Source: JAJZSS01 sp964463505
GTDB lineage: Bacteria; Chloroflexota; Anaerolineae; Anaerolineales; UBA4823
Reading direction: 5' to 3'
NCBI GenBank assembly: GCA_964463505.1
Contig: CAYXDC010000002.1
Location: 1-64,000, forward strand
DNA length: 64,000 nucleotides
The position numbers and the translations under genes were made by a program. The notes under the pieces were generated by a model. The model saw nothing but the letters and a program-made list of their open reading frames with translations, searched no databases and was not told the DNA's origin. This document shows, piece after piece, positions 1-9,712 of this stretch. The number at the start of each line of letters is the position of its first letter. Position 1 is the first letter of the stretch.

Positions 1-440
1 CATCCTAACTCTGCTATTGTAAGTGGATTTCTTAACCGTATTTCCACACTTAACCAAATCATCATTGACAAACAGTATTTTTCTGCTAGGATATTATCGG
101 ATATAAATCATCCAATTAGGCAGTAATAATTGCGTTTGTGTTTGTCTGGCAAAGATCAGTCTTCCTGGGAGTCTGTACGAAAGCTTTGTCTGGTAGTGAT
201 TAAAGTTGCCACCTGCATCGTACCTCATCGCTACAATACCTCGCAATATACGATCATTTGCTTTCCGGAATCTAACATTACAAGCAGCCTCCTGAATAAA
301 AACTGACCATAGCCCCGCTATTATTCCATCGGTATTTGCGCGCTTGCCAGAAAACTTTAAGAGCGGTCAGCTAGAAGAATTAGCCTGAATCAACTCTTGT
401 ATTCGAGAGCTCGGGTCGTTAATCAGTAAGGAGGCGTGTC
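1..440. other. Intergenic stretch, AT-richer, no convincing gene
   Basis: This stretch is visibly more AT-rich than the genes that follow. On the minus strand one frame is open for about 90 codons between stops (roughly 366 down to 94), but it has no good start, no ribosome binding site and no motif I recognise. In random AT-rich DNA such a frame is not rare. It could be the decayed end of an older gene. The only clear signal is the Shine-Dalgarno AAGGAGG just before the gene at 441. Confidence 0.5.
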
Positions 441-3400
441 ATGCCATTTAAGTTTGTATTATTGCGTCCGGATGATCTTCTAAACCTGGAGGTAGAAGCT
501 GAGAACCTGCGTTTAGATAGTAGCAATATCAAGGATCCGGCGCTCGTGTTCGAAAAGCCCGAGCAGCCGGCTTACCTGATCTTCACGTTTCCACCCCAGT
601 CGATCACCGAGCAAGCCTTTTTTGAGTCTTCAGAGAGTAATCCTCCCCCTGATGAAGCTAATGAGCCTTACAACACCAATCTACCAGCGGAGTCAGAGCC
701 TGTGCCGCCAGTGGCGGCGCGCATCAGCCGCGACAGCCGCCTGGTATTGCGTATCCCACCGGGAGACGACGTGCGTATCCCTTTCACCACCGAAAGATTA
801 TTAAACTGGGAGGGTTGGGAACTGAGTGTCTCGGAGTTGGCGGACGTGCCTGCCACCCCAACCCCTCAGGAGCGCCAGAACGCACCCGATATCCAACCGC
901 CAGAACGCCTGGAGACAGCCATCGAGCTGCCTTACCGGCTGATACTTTCGCCGAACAGCGCTTCAACCTGGCGTCATGCCCGGCAGGCGAAGACGGTACG
1001 CAGCCTGACCGAGCTCTGGCACACCCGCTTGATGCTGAGAGATACCGAAGGGAATGTGATCGAGCTCACTCGCAAGCAGACGGCTCCTCTACGCGCCATC
1101 TGGTCGCCGGATTTTAACCCTGATAAATTTGAGGCAGATGACCCGCCTCAATTCCAAAAGCCGGACGCCGACTGGGGTGTACTCACCCCCATGACCCCCA
1201 GCGACCGGCATGAGATTGTGGTGTTGACCTCGGCTTTTCACGGCTATGTCAAAGATAAGGATGATTTCCGTTCCTATGAGCCTCTGCCAGTAAATGCTGA
1301 GCGGTTGATGCTTTCCCCGCTGGGTGGGTGGCTTACCTCACGCGGCGAGTGGGATCCACCGGCCCCTTTCAAGCCCTTCATCATCATCTTTCAACGGGAT
1401 AACAACCGCTGGACGCGTTATGTGCAAGACTTCAGCCGCCTGCGGCCCCAATTAGGGCGCCTGGGGGAGGGGTTGGAAAATATTGGGTTGAATTTAGCAA
1501 GCGGTGTGGCTGAAGAGGCTGATATCCCCACGGCAAGTGAAAATATTTCACTAACCGCTACGGAGCTGTCCAACAGCGCATATGGTTCTGCCCTGGGGAT
1601 GGGAGATCTCAGCAGTATTCTATGGCCGGGCTTGTTGGGCGAAACCGGCGATCTGCTCAACCTTTCCGAATGGCGGCATATTGCTACCCAGGGACGCGAC
1701 CATTATGTGCGCATTGTCTATGAGGGTCATTTATATCCTCTCGGGCACCGGGCAGCTTTAATTAAGGTCAGCGAGCGCAAGATCCGGGATCAGAAGGGCA
1801 GTGATGGGTACACCACGCCCTTGGCCTACCTCGTCCAGCGCATGTATATCGTGGTGCGCCAGCCGCTGCGCGACTATACCGTGCCGGAGGTGCAAAGCCA
1901 GCTTGAAAATGACGGGCGCGGGCTGCCTTTCAAAAATATTCGCCTGACGACCCTGGTCACTCCTGACATCTCTCGCCCAGAAGATGGCTCTCAGATTCCC
2001 GGCACGACCTATTCTTTCTGGGTACGTCTTGGCACGGGCACGCAACCCGCAGATGATTTTAAATTCAGCGCCATCGCCGAGGATCTCTCTGGAAATGGGG
2101 TGAATTTCAACGCTTCATTGGTTTTTGTGCCATTTGGCGAGGGACATCGCGATATTGTGGTAACTGCTTACAATGCCAGTGGGGAGGCACGCGCCTGTCT
2201 CGTGCCGGGTCAGAAGGTCACCTATGCTCCTGCTGGGGGAACTGAGAACACGACCCTGGACACCACCCGCCTATATTTCGCCACCCACAGCGCCCCTGTG
2301 AATAAAACCTTTGGGGGTTTCCTGCCCAGGCTGTTCATGGCTACGGTCAACCTGCCAGCTGTGGAAGCCTTGCTGGGTAAACCGGCTGGAACGCAGATTG
2401 CCCTCTCCGAGAAATTCCTCAGTAATGATCCAGCGAACACCACCGGGTTGTTTGCCGAGATCGTTGAAGAGGTTTCATCGGGTGTGGCGCAGAAGGCCAA
2501 GCTGCTTTCGGAGTTCGCTGCTGACCAGGCGGGCGGTTTTGCAACCCCCCACCTGTCGATCTCTGGCCTGACCAGCCAGCTGGGCCCAATGGCGGGTGAC
2601 TTGGATAAGATCGCCCAGGACGTGTTTGAGCCGAGCGACTTTTTCAATGACGTCAAAGACGCCGCCAAACTGTTCGGTACCTTGAGCCTGGCTGATTTAC
2701 TCCAGCCGCTGACCATGGGGGCCGGGGCTCCGAAAGTGCAGTTCAACAAGGAAGACCTAGGCGCGCTGCCGCCGTCGGTCAAACTGCGCCTGGTCACCAC
2801 CCTGGATTGGACGCCTGGAGTCAAGGATCTGAATTTCGGCATTGTCACTTTCCACGCGCAGAAGAACGGCACGCCGGCAAAACTTGAGATCCATGGGCGA
2901 GTAGAGAAGATTGTGGAACTGCCGCCGCCGCCCAATCCTGACCCGGGCATGGCGCGCATGGATGGCAGCCTGACGAATTTCACCATTGAGCTGCTGCATA
3001 TCGTCGAAGTGCTCTTCGATCGCTTCGAGTTCCACACCCAGACCGGTCAGAAACTGAAAGTGGATGTTGGGCTGGATTCGGACAATCCGGTGCGATTTAT
3101 GGAAGACCTGCAGTTTGTTGAAGAGTTGCGCAAAACGATCCCGGCTGGATTGTTCGGCGATGGCCCCAGCCTGGATATCACGCCTGCCAAAGTCAAAGCC
3201 GGCTTCAGCATTGGCTTGCCGCCGGTGGGTGTGGGGGTGTTCTCTCTGAGAGAGGTGACCCTGGCTGCTTTTCTGGAATTGCCCTTCCTGGATGGGCGTC
3301 CAACCTTTGACTTCAGCTTTTCGAGCCGCGAGAAACCCTTCAATCTGACCGTAATGATCTTTGGCGGAGGTGGTTTCTTCCACCTGCAGCTCGATACGCT

Positions 3401-3824
3401 GGGGATCAAGATGCTGGAAGCTGCCCTGGAATTCGGCGCCAGCGCTTCCATCGACCTGGGTGTGGCGAGCGGTGGCGTTTATATCATGGCAGGTATCTAC
3501 TTCTCGATCCAGCGCAAGACCATCGATGGGGAGGAAGTCGATGCGGCTACCCTGGCTGGCTACCTACGTATGGGTGGCCATTTGTCTGTCCTGGGGCTGA
3601 TCACAGTTTCGCTGGAGTTTTATCTTGTATTTGCCTACGAATTCGCCAAGAATGCTGCCTACGGTCGCGCTACCCTGACGGTCAAGGTGGAAGTGCTTTT
3701 CTTCAGCACCTCCGTAGAGATCACCGTTGAAAAGCGTTTTGGAGGCTCGAGCGGCGACCCCTACTTCCTGGAAGGTTTTGACTCTGTGGAAGTTTGGGAC
3801 GAGTATGCCGGGGCTTTTGCATAA
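441..3824 (+). CDS. Giant uncharacterised protein, 1127 aa, first of a pair
   Basis: I do not recognise this protein. It starts at ATG with a strong AAGGAGG site 7 bases upstream. There is no signal peptide, and no hydrophobic stretch looks like a classical membrane helix. Residues about 60-90 and 135-160 are rich in Pro and acidic residues and look like flexible linkers. The C-terminal third (about 850-1127) is a series of short alternating hydrophobic segments rich in Gly, Phe, Val and Ser, which suggests a large beta-sheet structure; it includes a GGGGFF run and ends with acidic and aromatic residues. The next gene follows after 48 bases with its own ribosome binding site, so the two are probably co-transcribed. 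Its size and predicted beta content suggest a structural or surface-associated role, but that is inference only. Confidence 0.75.
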   Translation: MPFKFVLLRPDDLLNLEVEAENLRLDSSNIKDPALVFEKPEQPAYLIFTFPPQSITEQAFFESSESNPPPDEANEPYNTNLPAESEPVPPVAARISRDSRLVLRIPPGDDVRIPFTTERLLNWEGWELSVSELADVPATPTPQERQNAPDIQPPERLETAIELPYRLILSPNSASTWRHARQAKTVRSLTELWHTRLMLRDTEGNVIELTRKQTAPLRAIWSPDFNPDKFEADDPPQFQKPDADWGVLTPMTPSDRHEIVVLTSAFHGYVKDKDDFRSYEPLPVNAERLMLSPLGGWLTSRGEWDPPAPFKPFIIIFQRDNNRWTRYVQDFSRLRPQLGRLGEGLENIGLNLASGVAEEADIPTASENISLTATELSNSAYGSALGMGDLSSILWPGLLGETGDLLNLSEWRHIATQGRDHYVRIVYEGHLYPLGHRAALIKVSERKIRDQKGSDGYTTPLAYLVQRMYIVVRQPLRDYTVPEVQSQLENDGRGLPFKNIRLTTLVTPDISRPEDGSQIPGTTYSFWVRLGTGTQPADDFKFSAIAEDLSGNGVNFNASLVFVPFGEGHRDIVVTAYNASGEARACLVPGQKVTYAPAGGTENTTLDTTRLYFATHSAPVNKTFGGFLPRLFMATVNLPAVEALLGKPAGTQIALSEKFLSNDPANTTGLFAEIVEEVSSGVAQKAKLLSEFAADQAGGFATPHLSISGLTSQLGPMAGDLDKIAQDVFEPSDFFNDVKDAAKLFGTLSLADLLQPLTMGAGAPKVQFNKEDLGALPPSVKLRLVTTLDWTPGVKDLNFGIVTFHAQKNGTPAKLEIHGRVEKIVELPPPPNPDPGMARMDGSLTNFTIELLHIVEVLFDRFEFHTQTGQKLKVDVGLDSDNPVRFMEDLQFVEELRKTIPAGLFGDGPSLDITPAKVKAGFSIGLPPVGVGVFSLREVTLAAFLELPFLDGRPTFDFSFSSREKPFNLTVMIFGGGGFFHLQLDTLGIKMLEAALEFGASASIDLGVASGGVYIMAGIYFSIQRKTIDGEEVDAATLAGYLRMGGHLSVLGLITVSLEFYLVFAYEFAKNAAYGRATLTVKVEVLFFSTSVEITVEKRFGGSSGDPYFLEGFDSVEVWDEYAGAFA

Positions 3825-3872
3825 AGTGAGCAGAGAATCAGACCGTTAACGACGGTTACAGGAGAGCAGTTT

Positions 3873-6800
3873 ATGGCCAACCAGACAATTCTCTTTACGG
3901 TGATGCCGCGCGGGATGCGCCTCAATCCTGAGACGTTGCCCATATCCGTGTACGTCTCACCTCGTCTCTACGACGCTGATCGACTTGGGCACTTCCCCGA
4001 CTGGCTCAACTGGACCGGCGATCTGGCGAATAACGGACTGGCGCTGACCTTTCAGCGCGGCAACCGCAAGCTTACCCTGGAGATCGACCGGGAACCCTTG
4101 CGTCCAGACCTGTGGCAGGCGATGTTCAATGAAGAGACTTTTGTGCGCTCGTACTCCTATAAGGATTACAGCGAGCGGGCGATCTTCTCTTATCCGGCTC
4201 GCCTGGCGTTAAGCCTGCTCAAATCGAATTACCAGCAAGCAGGAGTTGCCCTGGGCTTACCCGATCGATCGCCTGTCGAATCCAAGGAGCAACGTTATTC
4301 ACCGCAGCGCGAGTTCCTTAAGAACCTGCTTTCAGGCCTGGAGGTCAATTGGACCAACGAGAAGGGAGAGCGTTTGCGCAAGCAGGTCCGGGCTGCTTTC
4401 AGCCAGGTAAGTTCAGTCGGATTGCAATCCGCTCACTATAATGCGGATTGGTTGGATGCTGACGGCACGCTCTTGAATATGCCGGCGGCGGGCACCCCCC
4501 AGGCAAAGGGATTGAATCAGTTCGTCGCCAACCAGTTTGCTGTCTATACTCATATGCCGCAGGGAGCGCCCATTGCTCAAAATCCGCCCGATTTCGATAC
4601 TTTGATCGACGTCCACCAGGCGCTGAGCTCACTCAATTCCTATCCCGAATTGCTGCGCGCTCTGGGCTTGGTGTTCGATTTTGAGCTGCCGCGTAGTTTC
4701 GTTGCCACGACTCTGATCAATGTCCCCAAACGGCTTTCCGTGGTGGATATCCCCCACCATAACTGGGCGATCCCTACCCAGGCTCCGCCGAATATGACGC
4801 CGCTGGAGACTGCTTATCTGTATTTCAGCGTCGGAAGCGCAACTAATCCCTGGCAGGTCTTCACCACGGCGCCGGGGTTATTGGGCGGCGGGCTGGCAGA
4901 CCTGGAGGTTTTTGGCTTGCTCAATCTCGACCCAACCCGCTTTGGCCTGGCCCAGGTGGACCTGGAGAGCGGGATGTTCAAGAGTTCGCTGCTGGCAGAA
5001 AGCTGGCAGGCGAGCCGCCCTGGTCCAGAACTTTCGGATCATCCGGAAGTGTTTGATGAGACGACCACCCTGCCTGCCTTGCGTTCGGGTGGCTTTTCGT
5101 TATTTGCGGATGGGCGTGCCTTGAGCCTGCTGCATTCTTTCCAGGAGAATCAACAGTTTGATGCAGATCTATCCAACAGCGCTCCGCTCAACCGGCCTTT
5201 CTTTGCCGAGGACCTGACTCAGGGTTTCCGCATCGATATCTGGGATTCGCTTAGCGGAGAATGGCATTCTTTGCACCGCCGCAATGGCGCCTACCATATT
5301 GAAGACCAGGTATTTAGCACGACCGACGAAGAGGGCTTCAGCGAGCTGGCGGCTGCTCAGGCTGCGCCAGACCCTGAAAACCCTACCCCCGATGATCTGT
5401 ACCTGAACGAATCCGTCGCGCGTTGGGTGGGCTGGAGCCTGAGCACTCCCTTCCCTGGGAAAGCGCTGTCTGCTGACCCGGACCCGGCCAATGCCCTGGT
5501 GGAAGACCCAAACCATCCCCAAAACGAGCCGGCAACGCCCTTCAAAATGACTACAGAGTTCAAGGCCTTCCCTGGCTCTCTGCCCGCGCTGCGCTATGGA
5601 CGGCGCTACCGCCTGCGCGTCCGGGCAGTTGATCTGTGTGGGAACAGCCTGGGTCATGACGATCCTCTGGCGCATTTGCTGGCTTTCCTGGGTGGGCTGC
5701 CGCGCGACCCGGAAGGCTTCCCTTATCTGCGCTACGAGCCGGTGATTGCTCCCTTTGTCCTGCTGCGCGACGAAAAGTCCGTGACCGGCCCCGGCTCGCA
5801 GCTGGAGCGGCTGGTCATGCGCACCTTCAATGATGATCCATCCAAGGATAATGATCCGGCTGATCTGACCGCTTCGGATCGCTTCATCTCGCCTCCCAGC
5901 ACCAGTGTGGAGGTGGCCGAGAAGATCGGCATGTTCGATGATCCCAACGGCAAGCTGGTGAAAAGCCCGGCGATGTACAACCTGATCGGAGCCCGAGACC
6001 AGGGCAAGTACAACCACGTGCAAGTAGAAGTTGCCGGGCAGCTCAAGGAATTCCCCCTGGAGGCAGGCGATCAGATTGATGTGCTGCCCTATTTGCCGGA
6101 TGTGCTGGCGCGTGGCGCAGCCTTGCGCGATCTACCCGGCGCGCCGGAAGGCAGCCTGGCAGCAGTAGAACCCGGGGGTGGTGCACCTGCTCCCGCTCCG
6201 TATCAAGGCCTAATCGACGCTAACCCCCGTCCCGGCTCGGCAACCCTGGTGAGCTTCGGCGGTTCTGGAGACTGGCAAAAGCTGCAACCTTTCCGCCTGG
6301 CGCTGGCAGATGGAGCTGGGCCTCCGGATTGGGACCCACAGGGTCGGGAACTGACGGTACATCTGCCCAAGGGCACCCAGGCGCTCACCCCGCTCAGCAG
6401 CTACCTGCTGCCAGATGACCTCAAGCGTATGGGGGTCTGGCAGTGGCTGCGCGAGTATATAGATCGAATTACCTTGCAAGACCCCACCTTGCCGGTGCTC
6501 AATCCGCAGGTTGACAGCGAGCAGATTGCCCACATCTTGCAGCGGGCGCTCGAAGGCGGGCACTGGATGATTACCCCACCAACATTGCTGAACCTGGTGC
6601 ATGCCGTGCAGCAGCCAATCGGCAATCCCCGGTTTACTGCCATCGCTGCCCAGCATGTGCCGTATGGGACTGATATCGGTTTCGGCCAGATAGATGAATT
6701 GTTGGATCCTGACCCGAACGTGCTGCAAACGGCTCCGGAGAGCGACCTGCCGGCGGCAACGGAGACAGCCGTCATTACCGCCTGGCGCAAACCTGAGGCA

Positions 6801-8303
6801 ACCGAGGCGTTCTTGCTGGGTGGGCTACATATCCATGCCGCCAGCACTGGCAAGATTGACCTACTGGCCGAATGGGACGATCCCTATGATGATCTTACCG
6901 AGCCACGCCTGGAAGGGGTGGACTATTCACAAAAGAATACCGCCCTGGCAGATGAGATCCTGATCCCTACGACGCAAGAAGGTTATCTGGTCACCGGCGA
7001 CGGAACCCCCAATTACCGTCAGCAAGCCTATTACGACGCTGACCACGACCTGCTGTGTTTCGCTCGCAGCGGCGATCAGTTGGGCAACCTGAGAAGCGGC
7101 GTAACCCTCTACGGTGATACTGCCCCACGCCACGCGCTCAACGATACCAGGCACCATACCGTTTTCTATACCGCGCGGGCCACCTCGCGCTACCAGGAAT
7201 ATTTCGCCCAGGATCAAAACCTGGACTTTACCCGCAGTAGCCAGCCGGTACAAGTAGAAGTGCCGGCATCGGCGCGCCCGGCAGCGCCACTGGTGGATTA
7301 TATTGTGCCCACCTTTGGCTGGCAGCGCCAGACCCAGACCAACCTGAAGCGCAGCGTGCGTTTTGGCGGTGGGCTGCGGGTTTATCTGGAGCGCCCCTGG
7401 TTCTCATCCGGGGCGGGCGAGTTGCTGGGGGTGACGCTTTACGATTACATCAACGGCTCACTGACTGACCGTGAGCTGTGGAAGGGATCTATAACCCAGT
7501 GGGGCGCTGACCCGATCTGGGCCTCGCCCGGATTGAGCTCGCTTCCTTCGACCTATCATTTCCCGAACTCACAGGCCAGTGAACGGGGGCTCAGCCTGCC
7601 TGGGAAGGCTCCAGGGCGTGTGTGGGTGGCGGGCTTTCCCGTGGAATTTGACTATGAAACCCAGAAATGGTTTGCCGACTTGACGGTGGATATTCAGACT
7701 GAAGCCTATACCCCGTTTATCCGCCTGGCGTTTGTGCGCTACCAGCCGCACGCTTTGCCGGAGGCCAAGCTTTCGGCGGTGATGTTGGCGGACTACGCTC
7801 AACTGACCCCCGAACGCTCGGCAATGATCACGGCCGACCCTTACCACCCGCGCCGCCTGCGCCTCACAGTCAGCGGCCCTGCCCCCAGCGGGCCGGTTCC
7901 TGAGATCACCGGGCGGCAGCCTAACCCACGGGTCACTGTGCCTACGCTTGTTGAAGTGAGCATCCAACGCCGTAACCCTGCGGTGTTGAGCGATCTGGGC
8001 TGGGAAGATGCCCCGGCTGGAACAGCCACAATCAGCCGCATGCCTACCCCGATCACACCCCAAACCGGGTTGGTCCGCTGGAGTGGGACGGTGGATTTTG
8101 CTCAATTGCCTGAAGCAGGTGAATACCGGGTATTGATCCGGGAATATGAGTATCTGCCGGCAAATTATGTGAAAACGGTGCAGGTAGGACGGCGCGTCCG
8201 CCGCGAGCACCCCCGGCGTTTGATCTACGCTGAGACGATCGAGATCGATGCCGCTTTGATCGCGGGTCCGACCGGCCCAACCGGGACAGTGTTGGAGGAG
8301 TAA
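3873..8303 (+). CDS. Giant uncharacterised protein, 1476 aa, second of a pair
   Basis: I do not recognise this protein. ATG start with CAGGAGA upstream. No signal peptide and no membrane helix are visible. The sequence is acidic and rich in Pro, Asp, Leu and Tyr. A segment near residue 580 (YRLRVRAVDLCGNS) has the look of a fibronectin-III or Ig-like strand pair, and the last 100 residues contain another possible beta-sandwich segment (GEYRVLIREYEY). Pro-Ala-Gly rich linkers occur around residues 765-780. The C-terminus has a short Gly-Pro-Thr repeat (GPTGPTGT). It is tightly linked to the preceding giant gene, and a terminator follows 25 bases after its stop, so the pair forms a closed two-gene unit. 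A multi-domain scaffold, adhesin or cytoplasmic tail-like component is possible. No enzymatic motif was seen. Confidence 0.75.
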   Translation: MANQTILFTVMPRGMRLNPETLPISVYVSPRLYDADRLGHFPDWLNWTGDLANNGLALTFQRGNRKLTLEIDREPLRPDLWQAMFNEETFVRSYSYKDYSERAIFSYPARLALSLLKSNYQQAGVALGLPDRSPVESKEQRYSPQREFLKNLLSGLEVNWTNEKGERLRKQVRAAFSQVSSVGLQSAHYNADWLDADGTLLNMPAAGTPQAKGLNQFVANQFAVYTHMPQGAPIAQNPPDFDTLIDVHQALSSLNSYPELLRALGLVFDFELPRSFVATTLINVPKRLSVVDIPHHNWAIPTQAPPNMTPLETAYLYFSVGSATNPWQVFTTAPGLLGGGLADLEVFGLLNLDPTRFGLAQVDLESGMFKSSLLAESWQASRPGPELSDHPEVFDETTTLPALRSGGFSLFADGRALSLLHSFQENQQFDADLSNSAPLNRPFFAEDLTQGFRIDIWDSLSGEWHSLHRRNGAYHIEDQVFSTTDEEGFSELAAAQAAPDPENPTPDDLYLNESVARWVGWSLSTPFPGKALSADPDPANALVEDPNHPQNEPATPFKMTTEFKAFPGSLPALRYGRRYRLRVRAVDLCGNSLGHDDPLAHLLAFLGGLPRDPEGFPYLRYEPVIAPFVLLRDEKSVTGPGSQLERLVMRTFNDDPSKDNDPADLTASDRFISPPSTSVEVAEKIGMFDDPNGKLVKSPAMYNLIGARDQGKYNHVQVEVAGQLKEFPLEAGDQIDVLPYLPDVLARGAALRDLPGAPEGSLAAVEPGGGAPAPAPYQGLIDANPRPGSATLVSFGGSGDWQKLQPFRLALADGAGPPDWDPQGRELTVHLPKGTQALTPLSSYLLPDDLKRMGVWQWLREYIDRITLQDPTLPVLNPQVDSEQIAHILQRALEGGHWMITPPTLLNLVHAVQQPIGNPRFTAIAAQHVPYGTDIGFGQIDELLDPDPNVLQTAPESDLPAATETAVITAWRKPEATEAFLLGGLHIHAASTGKIDLLAEWDDPYDDLTEPRLEGVDYSQKNTALADEILIPTTQEGYLVTGDGTPNYRQQAYYDADHDLLCFARSGDQLGNLRSGVTLYGDTAPRHALNDTRHHTVFYTARATSRYQEYFAQDQNLDFTRSSQPVQVEVPASARPAAPLVDYIVPTFGWQRQTQTNLKRSVRFGGGLRVYLERPWFSSGAGELLGVTLYDYINGSLTDRELWKGSITQWGADPIWASPGLSSLPSTYHFPNSQASERGLSLPGKAPGRVWVAGFPVEFDYETQKWFADLTVDIQTEAYTPFIRLAFVRYQPHALPEAKLSAVMLADYAQLTPERSAMITADPYHPRRLRLTVSGPAPSGPVPEITGRQPNPRVTVPTLVEVSIQRRNPAVLSDLGWEDAPAGTATISRMPTPITPQTGLVRWSGTVDFAQLPEAGEYRVLIREYEYLPANYVKTVQVGRRVRREHPRRLIYAETIEIDAALIAGPTGPTGTVLEE

Positions 8304-8327
8304 TTGTTGGTTTGAGCGATATCTTTG

Positions 8328-8363
8328 AAAAAACGGCCCGCTGCAAAGCAGGTCGTTTTTTTT
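8328..8363 (+). terminator. Rho-independent terminator after the giant gene pair
   Basis: An A-tract is followed by a stem (CTGC-AAA-GCAG at its core, extended by an outer arm pairing ACGG with TCGT and A with T, with small bulges) and then a run of eight T. It starts 24 bases after the stop of the 1476-aa gene and separates that unit from the MoeA/ECF operon. Confidence 0.75.
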
Positions 8364-8459
8364 GTATCGATAAATTATTTTTTCTCTGTCGCCACACCTG
8401 GAGTGGTGATAAGATAGGCTGCCTGAGGCAATCTCTCGTGCGTAGAATTTTGGGGCGCT

Positions 8460-9665
8460 GTGATGATCTCATACAACCAGGCTTATCAGCTAACGATTGA
8501 ATCCATCCGATCTCTGGAGACGGAAACTGTGGAATTGCTGGCTGCGGCAGGTCGGATTGCCGCGCAGGACCTGCACGCGCTGATTGATTCCCCATCGGTG
8601 GATGTATCCCTTAAAGATGGCTATGCAATCCAGGCCCAGGATATTCAGACTGCCAGCCCGCAGAACCCAGTGCGCCTGTCCCTGGCAGGCGATGTAGCGG
8701 CGGGCGGTAATTGGACCGGGGTGCTCGGCTCAAGTCAGGCAGTACGCATTCTGAGCGGTGCGCCGGTGCCCCTGGGCGCCGATGCGATCCTTGCGGAGGA
8801 ATTTGTGCAGATTGAGCCTGGCGCTATCCAGGCTCTGAATGTGGCTGAGCCTGGGCGTAATATCCTGCCGCGAGGGAGTGATGTGGCCTACGGTAGCCTG
8901 ATCGTCCCGGCGGGACAGCGGCTGTATCCGACGATGATCGGTTTACTGGCTGCAGCCAGCTACCATCAGGCGGCGGTGGTCAGGCGCCCACGGGTGGCGA
9001 TCCTCGCAACCGGGGATGAAGTGCTGGCGCCCGGACAGGCGATGGAGGAGGGTAAACTGTACGCCAGCAACCTGTTCACCCTGGCTGCCTGGTGCCTGCG
9101 TTACGGCTTTGAAATCAATACTTTTGTGGTTGGGGATGATCCCGACCTGCTGCGGCACAGGATAGCAGCCTGCCTGGATGAATATGACGCTTTGCTCACC
9201 AGCGGCGGCGCCTGGAAGGGCGAGCATGATCTGGTGGTGCAAATCCTGGATGAGCTGGGGTGGTGCAAGATTTATCACCGCGTGCGCATTGGCCCGGGCA
9301 AGGCGATCGGGTTTGGTCTTTACCGTGAAAAACCGGTATTCTGCCTGCCGGGCGGGCCGCCCTCCAATCATATGGCTTTCCTTCAACTGGCGCTGCCGGG
9401 CTTGCAGGCGCTGGCCGGGGAGAAAGAGCCTGGCCTACCCAGAGTCCAGGCCCGCATGGCGCAGACGGTAACCGGTCAGATCGATTGGACCCAGTTTATC
9501 CATGGTCGCCTGCTCAAAGAAGCTCAAGGATGGCTTTTCCAGCCGTTGAAAAATCAGAGCCGCTTGCAGATGATGGCTCAGACGGAAGCAATTGCGATGA
9601 TCCCGGAGGGGCAGGATGCGCTTCTGGCAAATTCCGCGGTGTTGATCCAGGTCTTAATGATTTAG
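8460..9665 (+). CDS. moeA: MoeA-like molybdopterin molybdenumtransferase
   Basis: The 401-aa length is typical for MoeA, which inserts molybdate (or tungstate) into adenylylated molybdopterin in the cytoplasm. The order of motifs matches the family: KDGYA at 52-56 (usually MDGYA), SGAPVPLGAD at 99-108, ATGDE at 183-187, SGGAWKGEHD at 248-257 and LPGGPPSN at 296-303. The last two differ from the usual GGVSVGxxD and LPGNPVS, so this is a divergent branch. The acidic residues of the DGYA, TGDE and GxxD motifs are kept. Start is GTG at 8460 or ATG at 8463; the ribosome binding site is weak. It lies 47 bases upstream of an ECF importer, and no other molybdenum cofactor gene is in the window, so its link to the importer substrate is unclear. 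Confidence 0.85.
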   Translation: MMISYNQAYQLTIESIRSLETETVELLAAAGRIAAQDLHALIDSPSVDVSLKDGYAIQAQDIQTASPQNPVRLSLAGDVAAGGNWTGVLGSSQAVRILSGAPVPLGADAILAEEFVQIEPGAIQALNVAEPGRNILPRGSDVAYGSLIVPAGQRLYPTMIGLLAAASYHQAAVVRRPRVAILATGDEVLAPGQAMEEGKLYASNLFTLAAWCLRYGFEINTFVVGDDPDLLRHRIAACLDEYDALLTSGGAWKGEHDLVVQILDELGWCKIYHRVRIGPGKAIGFGLYREKPVFCLPGGPPSNHMAFLQLALPGLQALAGEKEPGLPRVQARMAQTVTGQIDWTQFIHGRLLKEAQGWLFQPLKNQSRLQMMAQTEAIAMIPEGQDALLANSAVLIQVLMI

Positions 9666-9712
9666 CCAGCTTGCCGCAAGTGGTGGTAACATACACTGCT
9701 GAGAGTTGATGT

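Noticed and set aside
94..366. Possible degraded gene on the minus strand near the window start
   Set aside because: No start codon with a ribosome site and no known motif; length is within chance for AT-rich DNA.
2222..3037. 271-codon open frame on the minus strand
   Set aside because: Lies entirely inside the first giant gene; the protein is Ser/Arg/Lys rich without motifs, has no ribosome binding site, and is explained by codon bias of the real gene.
5169..6023. 284-codon open frame on the minus strand
   Set aside because: Antisense to the second giant gene, with no recognisable motif or start signal.
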